Shown: positions 18,055-26,665, counted from the stretch's first letter. The stretch: 45,321 bases of DNA from Ectopseudomonas alcaliphila (GCF_900101755.1 NZ_FNAE01000015.1:1-45321), one strand, 5' to 3'. Notes: a model not told the origin generated them from the letters alone. Numbers and translations: made by a program.

Positions 18055-19973
18055 GCCAAGCCCCGATTCCCAGCAACGAGCAGGAGCGCCTGGCCGCCCT
18101 GTACGCCCTGGAGCTGCTCGACAGCCCGGCCGAAGCGATGTTCGACCACATCACCGCGCTGGCTGCGGAAATCTGCGACACCCCTATCGCCCTGATCTCG
18201 CTGATCGATTCCCAGCGCCAGTGGTTCAAGAGCCGGATCGGTCTGGATGCCGAACAGACCGCACGCGAACTCGCCTTCTGCGCCCATGCAGTGCACGCGG
18301 ACGTACCGTTGGAAGTGGACAACGCCCTGAATGACGCACGCTTTCGCGATAACCCGCTGGTCACCTCAGACCCGCATATCCGCTTCTACGCCGGCATGCC
18401 ACTGCACGACGGCCAGGGCCTGGCGCTCGGCACCCTGTGCGTGATCGACCGTCAACCGCGTCAGCTCGACAACCACCAACGCACCCAGCTGCAGCACCTG
18501 GCGCAACTGACCGGGGAGCTGTTCGAGCTGCGCCTGCAGGCGCGCCGCCAGGCCGAACAGAGCGCCATGCACCAGGCCATGCTGGACAACGCCGGCAGCG
18601 CGGTGCTGGTGCTTGACCCGCAGGGGCGAGTGCTGCGCAGCAACCACGAAGCGCAGCAGTTGCTGGGCTATCCGCCCGAGGATCTGAAGGACCAGTACCT
18701 GCCGCAACTGCTGCTCGAGCCAGGCCAGTACGAACGCCTGTGCGCCGCCTCTACCGCCGGGCCGCAGAGCACCGAAGGACAGATGCGCGCACGCAGTGGG
18801 CAGAGCCTGCCGGTGCGCCTGAATCTCTCGCCGATTCGCGCCGAAGGCCAGCCGCTCCAGGGCTACCTGCTGGTAGCCAACGATCTCAGCCAGCGCGAGG
18901 AAGCGCGCCAACGCCTGCAGCGCATCGCCGCCCAGCTGCCGGGCATGGTCTACCAGTACCTGCTGCGCGCCGATGGCAGCAGCTGCTTCCCCTATGCCAG
19001 CGCCGGCATCCGTGACATCTGCGGCTGCACGCCTGAAGAAGTCAGACAGGATGCCGGCCCGGTCCTCGCCCGCGTGCATCCGGACGATGCGCCGCAGGTG
19101 CACGCGGCCATCGCCCGCTCGGCCGCGAACCTGAGCACCTGGCATCAGGAATACCGTGTCCTGCATCCGTTGCACGGTCCGCTCTGGGTCGAGGGGCGCG
19201 CCGCCCCGCAGCGCCTGCCCGACGGTGAAACCCTCTGGCACGGCTTCATCAGCGATATCAGCGAACGCAAACGCGGCGAGCAACTGCAGAACGAGTTCGT
19301 CTCTACCGTCAGCCATGAGCTGCGCACGCCACTTACCGCCATCGCCGGCTCACTCGGCCTGATCAACGGCGGTGCCCTTGGCGAGGTGCCGCAGAACATG
19401 CAGCAGATGCTGGAAATCGCCCAGAGCAACAGCCAGCGGCTGCGCAAGCTGATCGACGATCTGCTGGACATCGACAAACTGGTCGCCGGCAAGATGCGCT
19501 TCGATCTGCAGCCGCTGGCCCTGCGCCCGCTGTTGCAGCAGGTGCTGCATAGCAATCAGCCCTATGCCGAGCATCATCGGGTGCAACTTCTGCTGCTGCC
19601 AGGCATCGATTGCCAGGTAAGCGCCGACGCTCAACGCCTGGAGCAGGTGCTGGCCAACCTGCTGGCCAATGCTGCCAAGTTTTCCGCCGCCGGACAGAGC
19701 GTGGAGCTGGCGGCCGTGCCCACGGACAGCTGGGTACGCATCAGCGTGCGTGACCAGGGTCAGGGCATCGCGCCGGACTTCAAGTCGCGCATCTTCAGCA
19801 AATTTGCCCAGGCCGACGCCGGCGATACCCGCCGCCAGGGCGGCACCGGCCTGGGCCTGGCGATCAGCAAGGAAATCATCGAACACATGGGCGGACGCAT
19901 CGGCTTCGACTCCGAGGAAGGGCAAGGCAGCACCTTCTGGCTGGACCTGCCGCTGGCCGGAGCGCGCCCATGA
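18051..19973 (+). CDS. Soluble sensor histidine kinase: GAF, two PAS domains
   Basis: A 640-residue kinase without membrane helices. The GAF domain (about 10-165) has the pattern FDHITALAAEICDTPIALISLIDSQRQWFKS and ends in LGTLCVIDRQPRQL, as in the GAF sensors of many cytosolic kinases. Two PAS units follow (about 175-285 and 290-410). HisKA has His422 in STVSHELRTPLTAIAGS; the ATPase domain has LLANAAKFSAAG, DQGQGIAPDF and GGTGLGLAISKE. The catalytic half is nearly identical to that of the kinases on both sides, so the three arose by duplication with different sensor ends. It starts at ATGA overlapping the previous stop, so translation is probably coupled. It has no receiver domain and depends on partners. 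Confidence 0.9.
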   Translation: MSQAPIPSNEQERLAALYALELLDSPAEAMFDHITALAAEICDTPIALISLIDSQRQWFKSRIGLDAEQTARELAFCAHAVHADVPLEVDNALNDARFRDNPLVTSDPHIRFYAGMPLHDGQGLALGTLCVIDRQPRQLDNHQRTQLQHLAQLTGELFELRLQARRQAEQSAMHQAMLDNAGSAVLVLDPQGRVLRSNHEAQQLLGYPPEDLKDQYLPQLLLEPGQYERLCAASTAGPQSTEGQMRARSGQSLPVRLNLSPIRAEGQPLQGYLLVANDLSQREEARQRLQRIAAQLPGMVYQYLLRADGSSCFPYASAGIRDICGCTPEEVRQDAGPVLARVHPDDAPQVHAAIARSAANLSTWHQEYRVLHPLHGPLWVEGRAAPQRLPDGETLWHGFISDISERKRGEQLQNEFVSTVSHELRTPLTAIAGSLGLINGGALGEVPQNMQQMLEIAQSNSQRLRKLIDDLLDIDKLVAGKMRFDLQPLALRPLLQQVLHSNQPYAEHHRVQLLLLPGIDCQVSADAQRLEQVLANLLANAAKFSAAGQSVELAAVPTDSWVRISVRDQGQGIAPDFKSRIFSKFAQADAGDTRRQGGTGLGLAISKEIIEHMGGRIGFDSEEGQGSTFWLDLPLAGARP

Positions 19974-22858
19974 AAACCACGGGAGCCCTGCTCGTCTCGC
20001 TGTTCAGCCGCGTCAATCTGCTGGCCTGGGCCGTATTGGCGCTGGCCCTGGGGGCGACGCTGCTGGCCTGGTACAACCTGCGCCATAGCCAGACCGAGTC
20101 CGCCACCCGCCAGTTCGAACTGCTTACCGAGGAGCTGAGCCAGGACATCGTCAAGCGCATGGAGGAACAGGAGAGCATCCTGCTCGGCGCCGCCGGCCTG
20201 CTCGATGCCAGCGAAGAGGTCAGTCGTGCCGACTGGCGTACCTACGCCCAGCGTCTGCGACTGGACGAGCGCTACCCGGGCATCCAGGGTCTGGGCTTTA
20301 CCCAGATGCTGGAGGCGCAGCAACGGCCGGCATTCGAGAGCGAAATACGCGCCGAGGGATTCCCCGACTTCCGCACGCACCCGCCCGGCCAGCGTGAGCG
20401 CTACGCGGTGATCCGCTTCATCGAGCCCTTCGCCGGGCGCAACCTGGTCGCCTTCGGCTTCGACATGCTTTCCGAGCCGGTACGCCGCGCCGCCATGCTG
20501 GATGCCGGGCGCAGCGGCCAGAGCCGTCTCTCCGGCCGCGTGACGCTGCTCCAGGAGACCCAGGGCACGGTGCAACCCGGCCTGCTGCTGTACGTCCCGG
20601 TGTACTGGCCGCAGCGACCGCTGGACACCCCCGAACAGCGCATGGCCGCGCTGCGCGGCTTCGCCTACAGCCCGTTCCGGGTGCACGACCTGATGCATGG
20701 CATTCTCGGCGAACGCAAGCGCGAACTGGATTTCGAGCTGTACGCCGGCCCCATCAACAGCAGCACCGAGCGGCTCTACAGCAGCCGCGACCAGGCGCAG
20801 AACGCGAAACCAGCCGACAGTCAGCACCAGCTCGAAATGTTCGGCCAGACCTGGCACCTGGACTTCCACTACGCACCGGGCTACCTCGAACGCGAACACC
20901 GCGGCGAAGGTGCGCTGCTGGTGCTTGGCTGCAGCATCAGCCTGCTGCTGTTCTGCCTGGTCAGCAGCCTCAGCCTGCGCCGCGCCCAGGTACAGGAACT
21001 GGCCGCAGGCATCACCGAACAGCTGCACCGCAGCGAGGAACGCCTGGCGCTCGCGCTCAAGGGCGGCAATGACGGTTGGTGGGATATCGAGGTCAAGGCC
21101 GGCAGCTTCTTCGCCTCGGCCCACGGCTGGCAGATGCTCGGCCATCCGGAGCAGGGCCCGCCGGGCTTTGCCGACGACCCGTGGGCCTGGGAAAGCCTGG
21201 TGCACCCGGACGACCTGCCGGCAGCGCGCGCCCGTCTGAAGCAGGCGCTGTCCTCAGGTGCCAGCAACTTCACCATCGACTGTCGCCTGCTGCGCGTCGA
21301 CGGCAGCGAACTGCCGGTGCTGCTGCGCGGCTACATCCAGCGCGACGCCAACGGCTACCCGCTGCGCATCACCGGCACCACCATGGATCAGAGCGAGGCC
21401 AAGCGCATCGAGCGCCTCAAGAGCGAGTTCATCTCCACCGTCAGCCATGAGCTGCGTACCCCGCTGACGGCCATCGCCGGCTCGCTCGGCCTGATCAACG
21501 GCGGCGCCCTCGGCGCGGTGCCGGAAAGCATGCGCACCATGCTGGGCATCGCCCAGGCCAACAGCCAGCGCCTCAGCCACCTGATCAACGATCTGCTGGA
21601 CATGGACAAGCTGGAAGCCGGCAAGATGCAGTTCGACCTGCAACCCTGCTCGCTGGCCGCCCAGCTTCAGGACGCGCTGGACAGCAACCAGGCCTACGCC
21701 GACCGTCACCAGGTCAGGCTGCGCCTGCTCGACTGCCTGCCGGCCCGTGTACGCGCCGATGCCATGCGCCTGCAGCAGGTGCTGGCCAACTTCATCTCCA
21801 ATGCCGTGAAGTACTCACCGCCCGGCGCCGAGGTGTGCCTGCGCGCCGAGCGGCGGGGCTCGCGCGTGCGCGTCGAGGTCAGCGACCAGGGCCCGGGCAT
21901 CGCCGCCGAGTTTCACCAGCGCATCTTCAGCAAGTTCTCCCAGGCCGACGCCAGCGACAGCCGCAGCAAGGGCGGCACCGGCCTGGGCCTGGCGATCAGC
22001 AAGGAGCTGATCGAACGCATGGGCGGCCAGATCGGCTTCGACTCGGTCGAAGGCCAGGGCGCCTGCTTCTGGTTCGAGCTGCCCATGCTGGTGGAAGCCA
22101 CCCTGCCCGCCTCCAGCGACGGCCGGCGCAGCCTGCTGGTGATCGAGGACGAGCCGGACATCGCCAACCTGCTGCGCCAGTTGCTGGAAAACGCCGGCTA
22201 TCGCGTGCGCCTGGCCCACAGCCTGGAAGAAGCCCGCGCCAGTCTGCGCGAGGAAATACCCGCCGCCATCAGCCTCGACCTGCGCCTGCCGGACGGCGAC
22301 GGCATGCTACTGGTACACGAACTGCGCGCCGACGCGCGCTATCGCGAGCTGCCGATTCTGGTGGTTTCCGCGGCCTGCGAGGAGGGCCGCCTGGCGCTGG
22401 AAGGGGCGCCTGCGCTGGACTGGCTGAGCAAGCCGATCGACCCGCAGCGCCTGCTCGCCAGCCTCGCCCAGGCCCTGCAGGATCTGCCGCAAAGCCCGCG
22501 CGTGCTGCACGTGGAAGACGACCACGACTTGCGCCTGGTAGTCGCCGAACAGGGCCGCGAGCTGGCCGAGTTCGTCCCCGCCGACAGCCTCGCCGAAGCG
22601 CGCCGCCTGCTCGCCGAACAGTCTTTCGATCTGGTCCTGCTCGACCTAGGCCTGCCCGACGGCAATGGCCTGGAGCTGCTCGACGAACTGCAGCGCCAGC
22701 GGCCAGGGCTACCGGTGGCCGTGCTCTCGGCCAGCGAGATGGATGGTCATGAGTTGGCCGGGGTGAGTGCGACACTGGCCAAATCGCGCAATGATGGACA
22801 ACACTTCCTGCACATGCTCAACCGTCTGTTACCCGCCAAGGAGACCCGCCATGACTGA
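19970..22858 (+). CDS. Hybrid sensor kinase: CHASE, PAS, HisKA-HATPase, two receivers
   Basis: A 962-residue membrane hybrid kinase. TM1 (about 12-34) and TM2 (about 308-330, LLVLGCSISLLLFCLVSSL) flank a periplasmic CHASE domain (about 70-290: YPGIQGLGFTQML, RYAVIRFIEPFAGRNLVAFGFDMLSEPVRRAAM). CHASE domains bind small extracellular ligands. One PAS unit (about 345-470) leads to HisKA (His493) and the ATPase domain (GGTGLGLAISKE). Two receivers end the protein. REC1 (about 718-835) has D770 and the Lys of LSKPI. REC2 (about 843-955) has D892, but the usual Lys-Pro is replaced (LAKSRND), so its chemistry may be altered. It overlaps the gene before it by four bases and the one after by eight. 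Confidence 0.9.
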   Translation: MKTTGALLVSLFSRVNLLAWAVLALALGATLLAWYNLRHSQTESATRQFELLTEELSQDIVKRMEEQESILLGAAGLLDASEEVSRADWRTYAQRLRLDERYPGIQGLGFTQMLEAQQRPAFESEIRAEGFPDFRTHPPGQRERYAVIRFIEPFAGRNLVAFGFDMLSEPVRRAAMLDAGRSGQSRLSGRVTLLQETQGTVQPGLLLYVPVYWPQRPLDTPEQRMAALRGFAYSPFRVHDLMHGILGERKRELDFELYAGPINSSTERLYSSRDQAQNAKPADSQHQLEMFGQTWHLDFHYAPGYLEREHRGEGALLVLGCSISLLLFCLVSSLSLRRAQVQELAAGITEQLHRSEERLALALKGGNDGWWDIEVKAGSFFASAHGWQMLGHPEQGPPGFADDPWAWESLVHPDDLPAARARLKQALSSGASNFTIDCRLLRVDGSELPVLLRGYIQRDANGYPLRITGTTMDQSEAKRIERLKSEFISTVSHELRTPLTAIAGSLGLINGGALGAVPESMRTMLGIAQANSQRLSHLINDLLDMDKLEAGKMQFDLQPCSLAAQLQDALDSNQAYADRHQVRLRLLDCLPARVRADAMRLQQVLANFISNAVKYSPPGAEVCLRAERRGSRVRVEVSDQGPGIAAEFHQRIFSKFSQADASDSRSKGGTGLGLAISKELIERMGGQIGFDSVEGQGACFWFELPMLVEATLPASSDGRRSLLVIEDEPDIANLLRQLLENAGYRVRLAHSLEEARASLREEIPAAISLDLRLPDGDGMLLVHELRADARYRELPILVVSAACEEGRLALEGAPALDWLSKPIDPQRLLASLAQALQDLPQSPRVLHVEDDHDLRLVVAEQGRELAEFVPADSLAEARRLLAEQSFDLVLLDLGLPDGNGLELLDELQRQRPGLPVAVLSASEMDGHELAGVSATLAKSRNDGQHFLHMLNRLLPAKETRHD

Positions 22859-23237
22859 GCTCAAGCGCATCCTTCACGTCGAGGACGATCCCTCGATCCA
22901 GGCCGTGGCCAAGGTCGCTCTGGAAGCCGTCGGCGGCTTCCAGGTGCTGAGCTGCGCCAGCGGCCAGGAAGCGCTCGATCAGGTGCAGGGCTTCGCGCCC
23001 GACTTCATCCTGCTCGACGTGATGATGCCCGGCATGGACGGTCCGCAAACGCTGGAGAGGCTGCGCGAACTGGTAGACATCGGCGAGGTGCCGGTCGCCT
23101 TCATGACGGCCAAGGTGCAACCCGGCGAAGTGGCCCATTACCGCAGCCTGGGCGCGCTCGACGTGATCGTGAAACCTTTCGATCCCATGCAGCTCGCCGC
23201 CCAGATCCGGCAGATCTGGAGCCAACGGCATGGATAA
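22851..23237 (+). CDS. Single-domain CheY-like response regulator
   Basis: A 128-residue receiver with no output domain. Acidic pair E11-D12-D13, phospho-acceptor D56 (FILLDVMMPGMDG), Thr in AFMTAKVQ and Lys in VIVKPFD are all present. The start at ATG 22851 is fixed by AAGGAG seven bases upstream and by the receiver beginning MTELKRILHVEDD; a longer frame further upstream has no ribosome site. Such stand-alone receivers shuttle phosphate to an Hpt domain or bind a target protein. It overlaps the preceding hybrid-kinase gene and the following Hpt gene by eight bases each, a position between the kinases and the Hpt protein that suits a phosphate shuttle. Confidence 0.92.
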   Translation: MTELKRILHVEDDPSIQAVAKVALEAVGGFQVLSCASGQEALDQVQGFAPDFILLDVMMPGMDGPQTLERLRELVDIGEVPVAFMTAKVQPGEVAHYRSLGALDVIVKPFDPMQLAAQIRQIWSQRHG

Positions 23238-24909
23238 ACGCGACGGCAACGCCATCCCTCAGACCCTGCAGGAGCATCTGCAGCAACTCGGCCAGCAGTT
23301 TGCCGAACGCCTGCGCCAGGAGCTGCCGCAGCTGGCGCAACAGGGCGAGCAACTGCGCCAGGTCGGCGACCAGCAGCGCGGCCCCTTGTTGCAGACGCTA
23401 CGCGACCAGCTGCACCGCCTCGCCGGCACTGCCGGCACCTTCGGTTTCGACCAGCTCGGCCAGCAAGCCCGCGAGCTGGAACAACAAGCCGAACGCTGGC
23501 TGGAACACCAACAACGCCTGCAACACGAACTCGACGAATTCATCGCGGCGCTGCAATGCCTGGGCAACCAGACCTCAAGCAGCGAGGCACCCGGCGCACC
23601 GCAGCAGCAGAGGCAGCAGGCACCACGCGGAGAAACCGAGTCCCGGTTGATCTACATCCTCGAGGATGAGATGGCCGTGGGCGAAAACATGCGCCTGACG
23701 CTGAACAACTTCGGCTATCAGGCCGAGCACTTCAACACCATCGCCGCTCTCGATGCGGCCCTGGAGCGGCAGATACCGGACGCGCTGATCGTCGACGTCA
23801 ACCTGGCCAACGAAAACTGCAGCGGCCTGGACTACGCCGCACGTGTGCAACAGCGCCTGGAAGTGCCCCTGCCGCTGCTGGTGCTGACCCACCAGGATGA
23901 CTTCGGCACCCAGTTGCAGGCGGTGCGTGCCGGCGCGCTGGGTTTCTTCGCCAAGCCGGTGGACATTCCGCAACTGGAAAGCCGCCTGGAACGCTGCTTC
24001 GCCCAGCAGAGCGGCGAGCCCTACCGGGTGTTGATCGTCGACGACGACCGCGATCTGGCCAGCCGCTACAGTCTGGTGCTGCGCGATGCCGGCATGCTGG
24101 TGGAATTTCTCCAGGACCCGGCGCAGATCTTCGAGCATCTGCGCGACTTCAATCCCGAGGTAGTGCTGCTCGACGTCAACATGCCGGACTGTACCGGCCC
24201 TGAGCTGGCGCAGATCATCCGTTGCAACGACGACTGGCTGCGCATCCCGATCATCTACCTATCGGCGGAAACCGATATCGGCAAGCAGATGAATGCGCTG
24301 ATCAAGGCCGGCGACGACTTCGTCACCAAGCCGATTTCCGACAACGCCCTGGTCGCCACCGTGTTCTCCCGCGCTCAGCGCGCACGCCTGCTGTCCAACG
24401 CCCTGGCCCGCGACAGTCTCACCGGCCTGCTCAAGCATGGCGATATCAAGGAACAGGTGGCCATCGAGCTGGAGCGCGCGCTACGCAGCGGTGACCGCGC
24501 CAGCGTGGTGATGCTGGATATCGATCACTTCAAGCGGGTCAACGACGAGCATGGCCACGCCGCCGGCGACAACGTCATCCGCGCCCTGGCCAACCTGCTG
24601 CGCCAGCGCCTGCGTCGGGTCGACAGCCTGGGACGTTATGGTGGCGAGGAGTTTCTCGCGGTACTGCCGGACTGCACGCCGCAGCAGGCCAAACAGATCG
24701 TCGACGAGATTCGCGAACGCTTCGCCGAGTTGCGCTTCATCGCCGACGGCGGCGAATTCTCCTGCACTCTCAGTGCCGGTATCGCCGGCACCGATGTGCA
24801 CAGCCAAGCCGAACAACTACGCGAGCGCGCCGACAAGGCGCTGTATGCGGCCAAGCATGGTGGCCGTAATCAGGTGCAGGTGGCGGCGTCGGAAGAGCAT
24901 CGCGGCTGA
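23230..24909 (+). CDS. Hpt-REC-REC-GGDEF phosphorelay-linked diguanylate cyclase
   Basis: A 559-residue protein combining relay and output. An Hpt domain (1-115) has phospho-acceptor H62 in LHRLAGTAGTFGF. A glutamine-rich linker (about 116-140) leads to REC1 (about 143-260; D189 in IVDVNLANENCSG, Lys in FFAKPVD) and REC2 (about 267-385; D315 in LLDVNMPDCTG, Lys in FVTKPIS). The GGDEF domain (about 395-555) has GGEEF at 471-475 and an I-site RRVD five residues before it, so it should be an active, feedback-inhibited cyclase. The domain order lets phosphate enter at Hpt or REC and set c-di-GMP output. It resembles the REC-REC-GGDEF layout of PleD with an added Hpt. Its last codons lie inside a REP hairpin pair. 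No helix-turn-helix is present. Confidence 0.92.
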   Translation: MDKRDGNAIPQTLQEHLQQLGQQFAERLRQELPQLAQQGEQLRQVGDQQRGPLLQTLRDQLHRLAGTAGTFGFDQLGQQARELEQQAERWLEHQQRLQHELDEFIAALQCLGNQTSSSEAPGAPQQQRQQAPRGETESRLIYILEDEMAVGENMRLTLNNFGYQAEHFNTIAALDAALERQIPDALIVDVNLANENCSGLDYAARVQQRLEVPLPLLVLTHQDDFGTQLQAVRAGALGFFAKPVDIPQLESRLERCFAQQSGEPYRVLIVDDDRDLASRYSLVLRDAGMLVEFLQDPAQIFEHLRDFNPEVVLLDVNMPDCTGPELAQIIRCNDDWLRIPIIYLSAETDIGKQMNALIKAGDDFVTKPISDNALVATVFSRAQRARLLSNALARDSLTGLLKHGDIKEQVAIELERALRSGDRASVVMLDIDHFKRVNDEHGHAAGDNVIRALANLLRQRLRRVDSLGRYGGEEFLAVLPDCTPQQAKQIVDEIRERFAELRFIADGGEFSCTLSAGIAGTDVHSQAEQLRERADKALYAAKHGGRNQVQVAASEEHRG

Positions 24910-24954
24910 AGCCCCTCCTACACCTCTCCCCGTGGGAGCGGCTTCAGCCGCGAT
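24899..24954. repeat. REP pair closing the signalling operon
   Basis: A perfect 14-bp inverted repeat, ATCGCGGCTGAAGC (24899-24912) and GCTTCAGCCGCGAT (24941-24954), encloses CTCCTACAC and GTGGGAGCG parts of the Pseudomonas REP consensus. The right unit alone folds as GCGGCT-TC-AGCCGC. The first arm contains the stop codon of the Hpt-GGDEF gene (its final H-R-G). There is no T-run, so any terminating effect would be structural or by mRNA protection. The 3' end of cysW faces it 47 bases on. Confidence 0.75.
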
Positions 24955-25001
24955 AGGTCATAAAGGCTATAGCGGGGTGTCGCCCGCCAATGCCACCCTG
25001 A

Positions 25002-25847
25002 TCAGGCCTCGGCGCGCTGCATCAGGCGGCGCTGGCGCCACTCCATGAAGGTTTTCAGGAACAGGGTCAGCAACGCCATGCACGCCAGCAGGCCGGCGGC
25101 AGTGAAGGCCGCAGCGGGTTTGTAATCGTTGTTGAGCTGGTCGACCAACAGCGGCAGGGTCAGGGTCTGGTTGATGATGCTGCCGGAGACCACCGACACC
25201 GCGCCGAACTCACCGACCGCACGGGCGTTGGTCACCACCACGCCATACAGCAGCGCCCACTTGATCTTCGGCAGGCTGATGCGGCGGAAGATCTGCCAAC
25301 CGCTAGCGCCCAGGCACATGGCGGCGGTTTCCTCGTCCTGACCCTGGGCCTGCATCACCGGAATCAGGATGCGCGCCACGTAGGGCGCGGTGACGAACAC
25401 GGTGACCATGACGATGCCCGGCCAGGCGAACATCAGCTGCATGCCGTTATCGTAGAACCAGCGGCCAATGAAACTCTCCAGGCCGTAAACCACCAGGTAG
25501 CAGAGGCCAGCGACCACCGGCGACACCGCATAGGGAATGTCGATCAGGGTGGTCAGCAGCTTGCGCCCACGGAAGTCGTAGTGGGTCACGCACCAGGCCA
25601 GGCAGATGCCGAAGCACAGGTTCAGCGGCACGGTGATCACCGCGACCAGCAGGGTCAGGCCGATGGCGTGGAGCATGTAGTCTTCGTTCAGATTGCTCCA
25701 CAGCAGGTCGAGCCCGCCAGCCAGCGCCTTGCTGAAGATCAGCGCCAGCGGCACCAGCAGAATCAGCGCCACCATGGCCAAACCGAGAACTACCAGCGCC
25801 CATTGGCGCCAACCTTGGGGCTTTTTCATCGACCTTGCCGTTGCCAT
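25002..25847 (-). CDS. cysW: Sulfate/thiosulfate ABC transporter permease CysW
   Basis: A 281-residue inner-membrane permease; with CysT it forms the channel for sulfate and thiosulfate delivered by Sbp. Six hydrophobic segments are visible, from LVVLGLAMVALILLVPLALIF to AAAFTAAGLLACMALLTLFL. The coupling motif for the ATPase is CLGASGWQIFRRISLPKIKWALLYG, and VVTNARAVGEFGAVSVVSG is a family signature. ATG 25847 lies inside the end of cysT (22-base overlap), so translation is coupled; an internal Met at residue 7 is an alternative start. The expected next gene, cysA (ATPase), is missing: 92 bases beyond the stop the DNA belongs to the convergent signalling operon. Confidence 0.93.
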   Translation of the reverse strand: MATARSMKKPQGWRQWALVVLGLAMVALILLVPLALIFSKALAGGLDLLWSNLNEDYMLHAIGLTLLVAVITVPLNLCFGICLAWCVTHYDFRGRKLLTTLIDIPYAVSPVVAGLCYLVVYGLESFIGRWFYDNGMQLMFAWPGIVMVTVFVTAPYVARILIPVMQAQGQDEETAAMCLGASGWQIFRRISLPKIKWALLYGVVVTNARAVGEFGAVSVVSGSIINQTLTLPLLVDQLNNDYKPAAAFTAAGLLACMALLTLFLKTFMEWRQRRLMQRAEA

Positions 25848-26665
25848 GCGAACAGACGCCCCTGCACGACCTGCAGGAGAAACAGAAGAACCAGTGAGGC
25901 AAGCAGGATCACCGAAGCGATAGCCGCCGCTGCCGGGTAGTTGAACTCCTGCAGACGGACGAAAATCATCAGCGAGCTGACTTCCGTCTGGTAGGGAATG
26001 TTGCCGGCGATCATGATCACCGCACCGAATTCACCGAGGCTGCGAATGAACGCCTGTGAGCCACCGGTGACCAGTGCTGGCGCCAGGGTCGGCAGGATCA
26101 CCTTGCGGAAGGTCTGCACGCGGCTGGCACCGAGGGTGCGCGCGGCCTCTTCGTACTCCGCGCCGAGATCCTGCAGCACCGGCTGCACGGTGCGCACCAC
26201 GAAGGGAATGCTGGTGAACACCATGGCCACGATGATGCCGGCGTAGGCGTAGGCCACCTTGAAGCCCAGCCACTGGCCGATCCAGCCATTGGGCACCAGC
26301 AGCGCGGCGAGGGTCAGACCGGCGACCGAGGTCGGCAGGGCGAAGGGCAGGTCGACCAACGCATCGACGATGCGCCGGCCGGGGAAGTCGTAACGGGTGA
26401 TGATCCAGGCCAGCAGCAGGCCGATCACCAGCACCGCCAGGGTCGAGTAGAGCGCGGCAGAGATGGTCACCTTGTAGGTCTGCACCACGCGCGGATCGCT
26501 GATGGCGAACCAGTACTGGCCCCAGGTCATGTCGCTGACGTACAGCAGCAGCGCCGACAGCGGCAGCAGGATCACCAGCGAGAGATACAGCACGCTGACG
26601 CCGAAGCTCAGGCCGAAACCGGGCAGCAGCGGAGTCTGCAGGAAGAACAGCGTCGGTTTACTCAC
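25826..26665 (-). CDS. cysT: Sulfate/thiosulfate ABC transporter permease CysT
   Basis: The first permease of the sulfate transporter (also called CysU), 279 residues from GTG 26665 (encoding ...SKPTLFFLQTPLLPGFGLSFG). I prefer this to ATG 26713, because that ATG lies in the arm of a perfect 10-bp hairpin and adds residues absent from the family. Typical signatures are LPGFGLSFGVSVLYLSLVILLPLSALLL, DLPFALPTSVAGLTLAALL, and the EAA loop YEEAARTLGASRVQTFRKVILPTLAPALVTG followed by SLGEFGAVIMIAGN. About six membrane segments are seen. It is transcribed with cysW; sbp lies about 280 bases upstream across two hairpin structures that may lower permease expression relative to the binding protein. 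Confidence 0.92.
   Translation of the reverse strand: MSKPTLFFLQTPLLPGFGLSFGVSVLYLSLVILLPLSALLLYVSDMTWGQYWFAISDPRVVQTYKVTISAALYSTLAVLVIGLLLAWIITRYDFPGRRIVDALVDLPFALPTSVAGLTLAALLVPNGWIGQWLGFKVAYAYAGIIVAMVFTSIPFVVRTVQPVLQDLGAEYEEAARTLGASRVQTFRKVILPTLAPALVTGGSQAFIRSLGEFGAVIMIAGNIPYQTEVSSLMIFVRLQEFNYPAAAAIASVILLASLVLLFLLQVVQGRLFAWQRQGR

Noticed and set aside
24938..24951. Intrinsic terminator at the end of the signalling operon
   Set aside because: The GCGGCT-TC-AGCCGC hairpin has no following T-run; it is a REP unit.
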